From assembly GCF_013343235.1 (NCBI RefSeq), contig NZ_CP040094.1:7187001-7251000 (forward strand): a DNA stretch of 64,000 nucleotides, given 5' to 3'. A program made the translations under genes and the position numbers. Positions within the stretch are counted from its first letter, which is position 1; every line of letters begins with the position of its first letter. Below the pieces are notes generated by a model. The model saw nothing but the letters and a program-made list of their open reading frames with translations. It was not told where the DNA came from and did no database searches. Below, in pieces: positions 1 to 8,942 of the stretch. The stretch comes from Nostoc sp. TCL240-02 (GTDB taxonomy: Bacteria > Cyanobacteriota > Cyanobacteriia > Cyanobacteriales > Nostocaceae).

Positions 1-312
1 GCCCAAAAGCTCGTACCCAAACTTTGGCCTGGTGCAGTGGTGATCATGGATAACTGCTCAATCCATAAAAGTGATGAACTTGAAGCTTTGCTCATCGCTG
101 CTGGCGCTCATCTCATTTATCTCCCCCCCTATTCTCCCGATTTTTCACCGATTGAGAATTGTTGGTCCAAGATTAAGAACATTCTCCGTCGCATCGGTGC
201 AAGGACATACCCTGATTTACTCCAGGCATTAGATACGGCATTCGCAGAAGTGACAATAGAGAATTTGCTGGGTTGGTTTACTCACTGCTGCTACTGTACC
301 TCACAAGACTGA
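1..312 (+). CDS. IS630-family transposase, C-terminal part (cut by window edge)
   Basis: The reading frame is open from base 1, so the gene continues to the left of the window; only about 103 C-terminal residues are seen. The stretch MDNCSIHKS followed about 30 residues later by YLPPYSPDFSPIENCWSKIK is the second half of the IS630/Tc1-mariner DDE transposase core, where the middle Asp and the final Glu lie in these two blocks. The protein would cut and join the ends of its insertion sequence. The stop at 310-312 is close to where the right end of the element should be, but I could not match a terminal inverted repeat because the left end is outside the window. It overlaps the convergent gene at 278-820 by 35 bases, so the element probably landed in that gene's 3' end. 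Confidence 0.8.
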   Translation, partial: AQKLVPKLWPGAVVIMDNCSIHKSDELEALLIAAGAHLIYLPPYSPDFSPIENCWSKIKNILRRIGARTYPDLLQALDTAFAEVTIENLLGWFTHCCYCTSQD

Positions 313-820
313 TAACCGCTATATGCTCGCTGTTGAGATCGAATAGAATTCTAAAGATATCTCTCCCAGGAAAGTCAGGTAGATAATAGACATTGTAATT
401 AGCCAAAAGACTGACAAGAGCAAAGCACAATACTACCCCTAGCAGGAATTTGAGGGTTTTGTTGGTAGAAATATATACTTTCAATTTATTCGATGATTGC
501 AAAAGAGCGATCGCATCTTCTGATTTTATAGAATTTGTGGACTCAACTACAGATATGCGATCGCTCTTACCGTTATCTGAACAAGATTGATTTTTTAGGA
601 TTTCGCGTCGCTCTGGCAATACAACGTTTGACATGAAGTACTCAATGGTTTGTTGCTTAACAAAACCATGCATTGACAGAACTTCTCCCAACTGCTTACC
701 ACTCAACTTTTGTGTCTTGAGTGCTGTATTTAATTCTTCTGGAGTAATCAGTTCAGCTTCAACCAAGTACATTCCAAGCGGTTTAAGCTGAAAACTTTGC
801 GTGTCTATTTTCCTAATCAA
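278..820 (-). CDS. MshEN-like domain protein with one membrane segment
   Basis: This 180-residue protein has an N-terminal part (about 15-70) that resembles the MshEN / type II secretion GspE N-terminal fold: GMYLVEAELITPEELNTAL and LGEVLSMHGFVKQQTIEYF form the paired helical repeats typical of that domain. A polar linker follows, then one hydrophobic segment near residues 122-142 (FLLGVVLCFALVSLLA), then a short tail. MshEN domains in other proteins bind cyclic di-GMP or act in assembly of secretion machines; no ATPase domain is present here, so the role is unknown. The last 10-15 residues are read from DNA overlapping the end of the IS630 transposase gene, so the original C-terminus may have been replaced. 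Confidence 0.6.
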   Translation of the reverse strand: MIRKIDTQSFQLKPLGMYLVEAELITPEELNTALKTQKLSGKQLGEVLSMHGFVKQQTIEYFMSNVVLPERREILKNQSCSDNGKSDRISVVESTNSIKSEDAIALLQSSNKLKVYISTNKTLKFLLGVVLCFALVSLLANYNVYYLPDFPGRDIFRILFDLNSEHIAVISLVRYSSSSE

Positions 821-1461
821 TTAGGATCTCCTTATTTCCAGTGACTAAGTAATAAATTTTTTGGCTTAGTCATAAAACATTACATTTAGTGATAATACCA
901 GACTTTAAGCTTTTCATAATCTTTGCTTAACTATATTTTGCTCTGGCTGAATTCTTGACTAAAGCAGAACGCGCTCTTACTTCCAAACCTTGTTCCCAGC
1001 AAAAAAATGAATCCACCTCTCACTCTCATGTGTAGGTGGATTCATTTAGATGTACAGACATCTAAGTAAGTTGGCGTGAAAAAAAACTAAGTATGTTACG
1101 AAACTAAATAGGCTTAAAACCCTCACTAAAGACTAATGACAAAGGACAGCCTTAGCCAGTTAGCTTTACGCCGACCTACTTACAGTGGTTGATTGTATTC
1201 CTAGCAGACGGAGTAAGTCGCAAAAAGGCTGCTAGAGTCGCATTGCCAGATAATCTCCCAAGTTAGAGAGTACCTATAAAACAATTTGTCCAGTTAAGGG
1301 ACAAACTTTTAGACTTCTTGCATAAGTCGGGAAAAGGGGTAAGAGAAAACCCTTTCCCTTTTCCCCAAGAGTGCAAAAATACTTTTGCAAGGGGTTTTTT
1401 GGTAGAGACGCGACAATCACTACTAAAAATCCTTAACTGAACCGTATTGACCAATAAAGAG
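821..1461. other. Intergenic region, 641 bases
   Basis: It contains the strong hairpin described separately at 1005-1047. A short open frame on the plus strand around 1171-1266 (translating QWLIVFLADGVSRKKAAR) has no start or homologue that I recognise and may be a gene remnant. A half copy of a dispersed repeat (GTAGAGACGCGA) lies at 1402-1413. Nothing else is seen. Confidence 0.5.
1001..1047 (-). terminator. Strong hairpin terminator
   Basis: A perfect 14-bp stem (1005-1018 with 1034-1047) encloses a 15-base loop. Read on the minus strand the stem is followed by a run of T (complement of the A run at 1001-1007), as in an intrinsic terminator. It lies between the flavodiiron genes and the MshEN-like gene and would separate their transcripts. 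Confidence 0.75.
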
Positions 1462-3174
1462 TTAGTAATGAGTGCCAGTTTTGCGATGGTTAATGGCTGT
1501 AATAGCATCAGGTTTGAGTAATTTACCCTCGTCCACAGTTGCATATACAACCCAGTGATCGCCACATTCCAGACGTTGATTGACTGAGCATTCCAAATAT
1601 GCTAAAGCGTCGGTAAGGACAGTACAACCGTTATCTGCAACTGCTGTACTAAAGTTAGCAAATCGATCTTCCCCTGGCGCGAAAGTTTTACGGAAATGCT
1701 TCATGTAATCTTGATGGTTGCCTTCAGGTAGAATATTTAAGGCAAACTTACCGCCTGGATACATCAAAGATTCGATCGCTCGTTCTTTAGCGATCGCAAC
1801 TGTTATTCCAGGTGGGTTGAAGGTGGCTTGAGAAACCCAAGCGCCTAACATTGCGGTAGACACTTCTCCAAGTTTTGCTGTCACCACGCAAACGGAACCA
1901 ACAATCCGGCCAACAGCCTGTTCTACTGGAGTCGCAGCTTGTTGGGGTACGCGTACCTTTTTAGCTTTTTTCAGTGCTTGGGCAAAGTCTGTACCGAGTT
2001 CTTCACAGAATTTGAGAGTGACATCATCAGGTTTAAACTTCACTTTCAGGGTGTCAAAGCCAAAGCGATATCCAGCATCCCGGAGTTTACCTTCGATTAA
2101 GTCAAATGCTTCGCCACTCCAGCCGTAGGAACCAAATACCCCGGCGAGTTTGCTGTTGTCACCACTCGATAACACAATCCCTAAAGCAGTGTGAATGGGA
2201 GTTGGCGCATGACCACCAATGGTAGGAGAACCGATGATAAAACCCTCTGATTGTGCGAGGTTGATACGAATTTCATCAGGGGTAGCAAATTCGCAGTTAA
2301 TTGATTTGACTGCAACTCCACCTTTAGTTAGTCCCAGAGCGATCGCTTGTGCTAAAGTCGCCGTATTCCCGTAAGCTGAAGCGTAAAGTAGGGCAACGGA
2401 AATTTCGCGATCGTTGTGAGAACGGCTCCACTCTCCGTAAGCTTTGGTAAGTTCGATTAAGCTGGTGCGTACTAAAGGTCCATGACCCACAGCATACATT
2501 CTCACCTGCAAATCTGATATTTTCTCCAAAGCTGCTTGCACATGAGGAGTTTGGGGAGCCATTAGGCAGTTAAAGTAGTAACGCTGGTCTTCTTTGAGCG
2601 CTTCCCAGTTATCATCAAACACTTCATCACCACAAAGATGAGTTGCAAATAACTTATCTGTGTAGAGAATTTGAGTTTGCTGGTCGTAGGTACAAAGTCC
2701 TTCCGGCCAACGCGGACTCGGAGTGGGTAAGAATTTCAAAACATGACCCTTACCCAAATCCAGAGTTTCTTTCCCCCGCATCACCAAGACATTTAAATCT
2801 TGCTCTAAAAAAGCAGCACGCAAATTGTTCGCACCAGGAAGAGAACAGACAAAAGTTACCTGTGGTGCCAGTTCTAAAATTGCTTTCAGGGTTGCAACTC
2901 GATTGGGACTAAAATGGCCCAGGATTATATAATCCAAACTTTGTAAATCTAAAGTCTGCCGCAATGCCTCTAAATAAATTTCGGTAAAGCTTTCTGGCGG
3001 TGGATCGATAAGTACGGTTTTATCAGCTTCAATTAAATAGCAATTGGAGGTAGTGCCTCTTTCAAGTGCGTATTCAATTTCAAACCGCAGACGTGACCAA
3101 CTACGTGCTCTGATCGCCTTAGTATTTGTAGCAATTGGTAGAACTTGTACGTCGCGTGGCTTGGAATTGGTCAT
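1462..3174 (-). CDS. flv1B: Flavodiiron protein, Flv1-type (likely heterocyst Flv1B)
   Basis: Cyanobacterial class C flavodiiron proteins reduce O2 to water with electrons from photosystem I. Three parts are visible: a metallo-beta-lactamase-like diiron domain (about 25-260), a flavodoxin domain (starting near VALLYASAYGNTATLAQAIA) and a C-terminal flavin reductase domain (from about 400, with GRIVGSVCVVTAK). The canonical ligand motif HxExDH is replaced by GHFSPNRV, which loses acidic ligands and is typical of Flv1/Flv2, the partner lacking a standard diiron site. The start at 3174 (MTNSKPRDVQ) gives 570 residues; the frame is open for another 39 codons upstream, but those codons are read from tandem repeats. 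It follows flv3B by 141 bases. Tandem Flv1/Flv3 pairs in Nostocaceae are the heterocyst-specific type, so B is an inference. Confidence 0.85.
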   Translation of the reverse strand: MTNSKPRDVQVLPIATNTKAIRARSWSRLRFEIEYALERGTTSNCYLIEADKTVLIDPPPESFTEIYLEALRQTLDLQSLDYIILGHFSPNRVATLKAILELAPQVTFVCSLPGANNLRAAFLEQDLNVLVMRGKETLDLGKGHVLKFLPTPSPRWPEGLCTYDQQTQILYTDKLFATHLCGDEVFDDNWEALKEDQRYYFNCLMAPQTPHVQAALEKISDLQVRMYAVGHGPLVRTSLIELTKAYGEWSRSHNDREISVALLYASAYGNTATLAQAIALGLTKGGVAVKSINCEFATPDEIRINLAQSEGFIIGSPTIGGHAPTPIHTALGIVLSSGDNSKLAGVFGSYGWSGEAFDLIEGKLRDAGYRFGFDTLKVKFKPDDVTLKFCEELGTDFAQALKKAKKVRVPQQAATPVEQAVGRIVGSVCVVTAKLGEVSTAMLGAWVSQATFNPPGITVAIAKERAIESLMYPGGKFALNILPEGNHQDYMKHFRKTFAPGEDRFANFSTAVADNGCTVLTDALAYLECSVNQRLECGDHWVVYATVDEGKLLKPDAITAINHRKTGTHY

Positions 3175-3189
3175 AGCTGTTTTATAGTT

Positions 3190-3315
3190 GGGGAACAGAG
3201 ACTGGGGAATGGGGAATGGGGACTGGGGACTGGGGAACAGAGACTGGGGAATGGGGAATGGGGACTGGGGAAGAGTTTTCCCAATCCCCAATACCCAATA
3301 CCCAATCCCTAATCC
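3190..3315. repeat. Tandem repeats between the two flavodiiron genes
   Basis: A 42-base unit made of GGGGAATG/GGGGACTG-like words occurs twice (from 3190 and from 3232), followed at 3290-3318 by C-rich complementary words (CCCAATCCCCAATACCCAAT), so the transcript could fold back. This is typical short tandem repeat material of Nostoc genomes. It fills the whole gap and runs up to the stop codon of flv3B. Confidence 0.85.
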
Positions 3316-5055
3316 CTAGTAGTAATTACCTACTTTGCGATGGCGAACGGCTGTCAATCCATCGTTCTTGGAAACACGACCTTCTTGGACGGTGCAGTAT
3401 AAAATCCAGTGGTCGCTGCATTCCATACTGGTCTGTATTTCACATTCCATGTATGCCAAAGCATCTGCCAGAATCGGCGAACCGTTTTTCGCGATTTGAG
3501 TTTTCACTCCCGCAAAGCGGTCAGCACCGGGATGCAAGCGCTTGAGAAAGTGTTTCTTGAGTTCTTGAAAATTACCTTCTTCTAAAACGTTGAGGACGAA
3601 GCGATCGCCTACTTGCATTAAGGAATCAATGGCGCGGTCTTTCGCAACGGCAATTGTGAATCCTAATGGTTGCAAACTCGCTTGCGTTACCCAGGATGCC
3701 AGCATTGCACTTGAGACATTATCTTTTTTCGTGGTGACTATATATAGTCCACTACTAATGCGACCCAGCGCCTTTTCCATGTTGACATCAAGGGACTTGA
3801 TCTGCTTGATGTTGCGATCGCGCACTAGCAATTGTCCGATGTCTTTACCCGCTTCTTCACACAACTGGAATGTTGATGCGCTGGGAGTCTCTTTAATCCG
3901 AATAGGTGGGAAAGCTTCTTTGATGCCAGAGTCAAGAAATTGTCTGCGGAGTGTATCAATGGGTTCATCATCCCCACCGTAACATTCAAACAGCCCAAGA
4001 AATTGCTTGTTTTTAGCGACAGCTAGCACCGAACTGATACTAGCTTGAGCGGCGGCGGAGGTAGTTGGGGGCATCCCGATAATGATGCCAGCTGCTCTCC
4101 CGGCTAGTTCTTGAATTTCTTGGCTTTCAGCAGTACTCAGATCCAGTACTTCTACCCCAACGCCAGTTTTCAAGATACCTTCGGCAATTGCGTGACCAAG
4201 ACGCTCGCCATATCCATATTCTGAGACAAAAAACAAGCCAACTGTTGTTTCTGCTTTAGCTTGCTTTTGGCTCCAATTTTCGTAGCAGCCTGTTAGAACA
4301 TCTAAATGGTGGTATAATAACGGGCCGTGACCATTTGCAATAATATTAATCTTTCCAAGATCACCCATCCGCTTCATCGCATTCAACAGCGAACGAGCGT
4401 TAGGGCCCATCAAGCAGTCGTAGTAAAATCTAAAGTCAGCTTCGATCGCTTCTAAATCTTCGTCGAAGGTGCGATCGTCACAAAAGTGCATCCCAAAAGC
4501 ATCACAGGTGTAAAGAATTTGGGTTTTGCGGTCAAAGCTAAAGATTGTATCCGGCCAGTGCAGGTTAGGCGCACTCACGAATTCCATTTCGTGGCCTTTA
4601 CCGATATCGATGCGATCGCCGGTTTTTACAACCCTCTTCGAGAAAGGATCGTGTACTAAACCTTCCAAAAACTGAAGCGCAACTTTTGAGGCTAAAACGG
4701 TGGCTCTAGGAGCTAATTGCAGGACATCTTCTACTAAGCCACTATGGTCTGGCTCTGTGTGACTGACAATTATGTAATCAATTGTCTTAGGATTAACAAG
4801 ACCTTTTAGAGTCTCTAAATACAGATCGCGAAACTTCTGGTGAGAAGTATCAATCAAAACTGTTTGTTCACCCCTAATTAGATATGAATTGTAGGTTGTG
4901 CCGTTTTGCAGCCCGAATTCGATATCAAAGCGATCGCGGTCCCAATCAAGAGAGCGAATCGCCGTTGTGTTAGGGGCAATTTCTACAGTTTGTATAGTTA
5001 GCCGATGTTGAACGTTCTCTGCGTGGGCATTGCCTGTCGTAGACATCGCTACCAT
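3316..5055 (-). CDS. flv3B: Flavodiiron protein, Flv3-type (likely heterocyst Flv3B)
   Basis: The protein has 579 residues with the same three domains as its neighbour: diiron beta-lactamase fold, flavodoxin (VGLFFVSEYGYGERLG) and flavin reductase (GRISSGLYIVTTK). Here the diiron motif is intact: SHTEPDHSG gives HxExDH, so this is the catalytic Flv3-type partner that with Flv1 reduces O2 to water without releasing reactive oxygen. In heterocysts Flv3B protects nitrogenase by scavenging O2. The start could be 5055 or the ATG nine bases further in (5046, MSTTG), which looks more like other Flv3 N-termini. It is the first gene of the pair and is preceded by a 0.9-kb AT-rich upstream region that must carry the promoter. 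Confidence 0.87.
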   Translation of the reverse strand: MVAMSTTGNAHAENVQHRLTIQTVEIAPNTTAIRSLDWDRDRFDIEFGLQNGTTYNSYLIRGEQTVLIDTSHQKFRDLYLETLKGLVNPKTIDYIIVSHTEPDHSGLVEDVLQLAPRATVLASKVALQFLEGLVHDPFSKRVVKTGDRIDIGKGHEMEFVSAPNLHWPDTIFSFDRKTQILYTCDAFGMHFCDDRTFDEDLEAIEADFRFYYDCLMGPNARSLLNAMKRMGDLGKINIIANGHGPLLYHHLDVLTGCYENWSQKQAKAETTVGLFFVSEYGYGERLGHAIAEGILKTGVGVEVLDLSTAESQEIQELAGRAAGIIIGMPPTTSAAAQASISSVLAVAKNKQFLGLFECYGGDDEPIDTLRRQFLDSGIKEAFPPIRIKETPSASTFQLCEEAGKDIGQLLVRDRNIKQIKSLDVNMEKALGRISSGLYIVTTKKDNVSSAMLASWVTQASLQPLGFTIAVAKDRAIDSLMQVGDRFVLNVLEEGNFQELKKHFLKRLHPGADRFAGVKTQIAKNGSPILADALAYMECEIQTSMECSDHWILYCTVQEGRVSKNDGLTAVRHRKVGNYY

Positions 5056-5994
5056 TATTCGTCTCCGAGCGCAAATTATCAGGTTTTTCTTCTGCCCCCA
5101 TTCTCTCTATTATTTTTTGTTTAAGTTGTAATGAATATCAGTTTTTGAAAAATTTAACTTGTATCAATTATTGCTGTTTTCTAGCAAGAAATATGACTCA
5201 AAAAATCTACTCAATATTAGTTGATTTCGAAAAATATACTTAGTATTTTATTTTGCTATTTAATTTATCTAATTTTATTTTAATTTAAAAATATCATTTT
5301 CTTTAAATTATTTGACAATAAAAACTACTATCATACATTTAGTACTATTATCTGAAACTCAGTACAACTCAAAAAGCTTGCTCTTCAATTACCTTTTGAC
5401 TCTTGACTGGCTGCACAAGAAAGTTGATAAATAAAAGTTGGTTCTTTTGAGAGTGACGTATAAATGATAAAAATATACTAGGCTTTATAAACAAACTCTG
5501 TAATTATGGTGCAAAATAATTGTCTTAAGAAGATGGATTACAAGTTAGTTTTTTAATTCCTTATCTTACGAATAAGTAGGAAAAGTAGGAAAAGTAGGAA
5601 AAGTCCTAAAAATAGGAAAAGCAACACAAATTTTTCTATCTCCAATAGGTATTGAATATATTTTTGTTTCAAGCAATAATATTGTTATGTTAAATATAAA
5701 ATTTATGTAAAGTCGAGAAAATAGATATTTTTTGGAGATAGTTAAGAAAAATTTCCAGAGATGAGTTGAATAAAAAGGAAGAAGGCTTCTATGTATATGT
5801 TTTTCTGCTTATTTCAATGGAAAATAGCGCAAAAATTATTTTTAAAGTTTCCATAAATCACCGTATTCATAGGAACAATTGAAGAATTTTAATGATACAG
5901 TCTTTTATTATCGACTTTAGACATTAATTAGAACAACGCTAACAAATTTTTAAAAAAAGATTGCAACGATTAACTGTGTAAAAGGTTATTAATT
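5056..5994. other. AT-rich gene-free region upstream of flv3B
   Basis: No convincing coding frame is present in 939 bases. It holds three perfect copies of the nine-base unit GTAGGAAAA at 5576-5602 and a partial inverted copy after it. It should include the flv3B promoter at its left end and possibly the left flank of the IS630 fragment at its right end; I could not identify a specific regulator site. Confidence 0.6.
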
Positions 5995-6444
5995 ATGGGA
6001 TGCCGATTAAAAGTCTTTCTAACTGAGCAAGAAAAGCTGACTTTAGAAGAGTTAAGAAAAGCCAAACATGTTCCTCAACGCACCAAGGATCGAGCTCAAG
6101 TCTTACTGCTAAATAATCGTGGCTTAAAAAATGAGCAAATTGCTAAAGGTTTGAACTGGGCAATTTCAACAGTACGTCAAACCCTTCATCGTTGGGAAAA
6201 GATGGGTTTAGTAGGTCTGTGGGATGCTCCTGGCCGAGGTGGAAAACCTCGATATTCAGAATCAGATTTGGTTTATCTAGAAAATTGTTTAGCTCAAGAG
6301 TCACAGACTTATAACTCTAAACAATTAGCAAAAAAACTGGCATCTGAACGCCAGGTAAGCTTGAGTGCAGATCGGTTACGACGGATACTTAAACAAAGGG
6401 GAAGAAGGTTTGGAACCGCACGTACAAGCGATCGCATATCTTGA
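5995..6444 (+). pseudogene. IS630-family transposase, N-terminal fragment
   Basis: The 149 residues match the N-terminal helix-turn-helix half of IS630 transposases: the block TKDRAQVLLLNNRGLKNEQI, then VRQTLHRWEKMGLVGLWDAP, then a second helical DNA-binding part (LSADRLRRILKQRGRRFG). The same signature words occur in the IS630 copy at 24.4 kb (VKDRALVVRLNSQGWYIEKI, VRETLHKWEKKGLGGLWDAP). The DDE catalytic half is missing: after residue 140 the frame enters unrelated sequence and stops. I found no terminal inverted repeats. This is a dead remnant, not a working transposase. Confidence 0.8.
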
Positions 6445-6757
6445 ACACAACGACAGTAATATTAAAACTAAAACTGAAGAGCTGTTTGTCTGTGAGCCAT
6501 AACCAGACTTCATTTATGTGGAACGCCCTCCTATTGCATCTCTTTATTATCAGATACTTTTGCGGCCAGGTGCTTTATTGCAGATTAAAGCATCTGGCTT
6601 GATACGTAAGATATCTTTAATGGCTAGGATTTTGCCGCAACTTGCAAAGCGGGGATATTGAAACATCCCTTTCAACCTTCATTATGCAGACCCAGAAGAT
6701 TTTAGCAGCCTGAATAAAGGTTTTTTTAAGGGCAAACTAAGGCAAATCAAACCATAG
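6404..6757 (+). pseudogene. Decayed coding frame of unknown family
   Basis: One frame runs for 117 codons with only two internal stops (TAA at 6500, TGA at 6659). The conceptual product includes GLEPHVQAIAYLEHNDS and PPIASLYYQILLRPGALLQI, with protein-like composition, in DNA that is otherwise AT-rich and gene-poor. It starts where the IS630 fragment loses similarity, so the insertion sequence and this gene were joined by a rearrangement. I do not recognise the family. Confidence 0.35.
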
Positions 6758-7249
6758 ACTATTAAGTATTAAGTTATATTTCTAGTAATGAGATTTCCAC
6801 CTATCTAAATATGCTTGTTCTTTTAAACTACTTGTATAAGCTTAATTCAGTTGAATTGAAATATTAAGAACAAGTGGCTGCAACCATTATTAAAAGAGCG
6901 TAATGAACTTGTCACTCCCTCTCATAGCATAGAAAAAGGAATTCTTGCAAAATCTCATTCCCAGCAATTTTTACAGATTAGTATCAAGGAATTATTTAAA
7001 TTTGAAAAAGAAAAAATTCACGCTAGGCTCTGAGAAAATCAATACCCAAGGTTTCATCAGAAAATGTTGAAAGTCCACAAATGCTCAAAATTGCTTGTTC
7101 GTATTTTTTATGATTTAATCTAAATTTTCCTTGGAAAACTCGAATAATTTTGGATTTTGGTTTTGAATTGATTCCTTTCTTGACTTAATTCCATCTATTT
7201 ATTTAATGCCATTAAACTTCAAGTTATATTCAGACAGCGCAAAACAAAA
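6758..7249. other. Gene-poor stretch before the tmRNA
   Basis: AT-rich sequence. A short frame near 6871-7032 (KWLQPLLKERNELVTP) is open without a recognisable start or family, and could be more gene debris. Nothing else can be supported. Confidence 0.4.
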
Positions 7250-7277
7250 TCCACCTTGATATCAAATATCAGGTGGA
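7250..7277 (-). terminator. tmRNA terminator hairpin
   Basis: TCCACCTTGATA and TATCAGGTGGA form an imperfect stem just beyond the 3' end of ssrA. Read on the minus strand it is followed by TTTTGTTTT, as expected for an intrinsic terminator. Confidence 0.7.
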
Positions 7278-7295
7278 CTTGTTATTTATTCTTAG

Positions 7296-7682
7296 TGGAT
7301 CCGAGCAGAGTCGAACTGCTGTCCAAATTGGGTATTGACCCCCCGCTCGTTCACAGGTTTAGCCTTTCTGACCCTCAAGGCGGGAATCGTTCATTATCCC
7401 GAACGTAGGATTCTCTGATTTAATCTTAGCCAGCAAGCCAACCAGAGAACGCTTACTAGAGCATCCGTTGGGGTTTGGTCTTCAGTCCTTAACGGAGTCA
7501 AACTAAAGACGCTCGAACCTATAAGAGGTGTTTAGGCAGCTACTAGAGCATCCTTACGAGCAAAGTTAACGATGTTATTCGCATTTACTTTTTGTTTGAG
7601 CCTTTGATTTTCGAGAGGAGACTCACTCTCGACCTGAATCACAGAGCAGCGTTCGCCAACCTGTCGAAACCGTGACGGACCC
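7296..7682 (-). ncRNA. ssrA: tmRNA (transfer-messenger RNA)
   Basis: tmRNA frees stalled ribosomes and tags the unfinished protein for proteolysis. On the minus strand the RNA begins GGGTCCGTCACGGTTTCGAC at 7682 and ends with TTCGACTCTGCTCGGATCC near 7297. The ends pair as an acceptor stem (GGGTCCG with CGGATCC) and the 3' part carries a T-arm. The resume codon and tag read ANNIVNFARKDALVAA followed by TAA at about 7530-7580, very close to the published Nostoc/Anabaena tag. The CCA end is not encoded (the DNA reads ACTA). One-piece form, about 387 nt, so no permuted processing is implied. The divergence from the atp operon and the hairpin downstream suggest its own transcription unit. Confidence 0.95.
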
Positions 7683-7778
7683 ATGCGTTTCTATATTTCA
7701 ATTATAATACGGAATTTGGTAATTCGTAATTCGTAATTTGTAGTTATCAGAGTCAGGATATATGGCTCTAATTACTGG

Positions 7779-7822
7779 AAATAGCCAATTGCTAATTTTA
7801 AACCATTAGCAATTGGCTATTT
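7779..7822 (-). terminator. 18-bp hairpin after the atp operon
   Basis: A perfect 18-bp inverted repeat (7779-7796 with 7805-7822) with an 8-base loop lies 26 bases after the stop codon of the gamma-subunit gene. No T-run follows on the minus strand, so it may end or stabilise the atp mRNA rather than act as a classic intrinsic terminator. Confidence 0.6.
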
Positions 7823-7847
7823 GCCACGATCCACAACAAGTATTTTT

Positions 7848-8795
7848 CTAAGTTAGTGCTTCAGCACCACCTACAACCTCAAGGAGTTCTTGGGTAATTG
7901 CAGCTTGTCGGGCTTTGTTGTAAGACAATGTGAGGGTATTTATCAATTCACCCGCATTTTCACTGGCATTACTCATAGCTGTCATCCGCGCTGCTAGTTC
8001 ACTAGCCGCAGATTCTTGCAGCGCCCGCAATAGCTGGTTACTCAGATACAGGGGCAACAGAGAATCGAGGATCTGTACTGGATCTTGCTCAAAAATCATG
8101 TCAGGAGCCAACGCGCGGACTTGGCTAGCCACTTTCTCCCGTTCTACTTCAAATTTACCGCCACGGGTTGTCAAGCGGAAGATTTCGTCATCACCCGCTT
8201 CTAGTCCTTGCGGATCGAGGGGCAGTAAGGTTTGGATTACAGGACGGGAGCTAACCAAGGAAAGAAATCTGGTGTAGATTAATTCGATGCGGTCTACTTC
8301 TTCCGAAAGGAATAAAGAAAGTAGTTGATCGGCAATCTGATTGGCTTCGGCTGCGGTGGGGATTTGTTCTAAGCCGCTATAGGTGGCATCAATGGGCTGA
8401 TCGCGGCGCTGAAAGTACTGTGTAGCTTTGCGCCCGACGAGTACAAATTGATAGTTTAAACCTTCTGCCTTGATTTCTTTTGCGCGGTTTTCTGCACGAC
8501 GGATAACGTTATTATTGTAGCCGCCGCATAAACCGCGATCGCCTGAAATAACCAACAACCCGACTGATTTAACTTGGCGTTTTTTCAGCAGTGGTAGGTT
8601 TGCTTCTTCAAAACGCAAACGGCTTTGCAAACCATATAATACTTGTGCCAAGCGATCGGCAAAGGGGCGAGTTGCTAGTACTTGTTCTTGCGCCCGACGC
8701 ACTCTAGCCGCAGCTACGAGACGCATGGCTTCTGTGATTTTTTTGGTGTTTTTGACCGACTGGATGCGATCGCGTATTGCTTTTAGATTGGCCAT
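7848..8795 (-). CDS. atpG: ATP synthase F1 gamma subunit
   Basis: The gamma subunit is the rotating shaft of the F1 motor. The 315-residue protein starts [24 protein letters not shown], a hallmark of the N-terminal helix, and ends [17 protein letters not shown], the C-terminal helix that enters the alpha/beta hexamer. The length exceeds that of non-photosynthetic gamma (about 290), consistent with the extra segment found in cyanobacterial gamma around residues 200-235. It is the last gene of the operon. In cyanobacterial naming it is often called atpC. A heptamer repeat array separates it from atpA. Confidence 0.96.
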   Translation of the reverse strand: MANLKAIRDRIQSVKNTKKITEAMRLVAAARVRRAQEQVLATRPFADRLAQVLYGLQSRLRFEEANLPLLKKRQVKSVGLLVISGDRGLCGGYNNNVIRRAENRAKEIKAEGLNYQFVLVGRKATQYFQRRDQPIDATYSGLEQIPTAAEANQIADQLLSLFLSEEVDRIELIYTRFLSLVSSRPVIQTLLPLDPQGLEAGDDEIFRLTTRGGKFEVEREKVASQVRALAPDMIFEQDPVQILDSLLPLYLSNQLLRALQESAASELAARMTAMSNASENAGELINTLTLSYNKARQAAITQELLEVVGGAEALT

Positions 8796-8806
8796 AACTT
8801 TAAGTT

Positions 8807-8937
8807 CTGAGTCCTGAGTTCTGAGTTCTGAGTTCTGAGTTCTGAGTTCTGAGTTTGAAATTTTGAGTTTTGAATGAAAAACTTTCTTAAACTCAACACT
8901 TATAGCTACTCAGCACTCGGCACTCAGCACTCAGCAC
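8807..8937. repeat. Two heptamer arrays between atpA and atpG
   Basis: About six copies of GTTCTGA lie at 8814-8854 and a second array built on GCACTCA/GCACTCG lies at 8907-8937. These are classic Nostoc short tandem repeats within an operon, between two cotranscribed genes. Confidence 0.85.
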
Positions 8938-8942
8938 TGTAA

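Noticed and set aside
1263..1565. Minus-strand frame of 100 codons overlapping the end of flv1B
   Set aside because: It lies in another frame over the real gene end and the intergenic repeat, without recognisable domain or ribosome site.
7296..7360. A tRNA gene on the minus strand
   Set aside because: The T-arm and acceptor end belong to the tmRNA; there is no anticodon arm.
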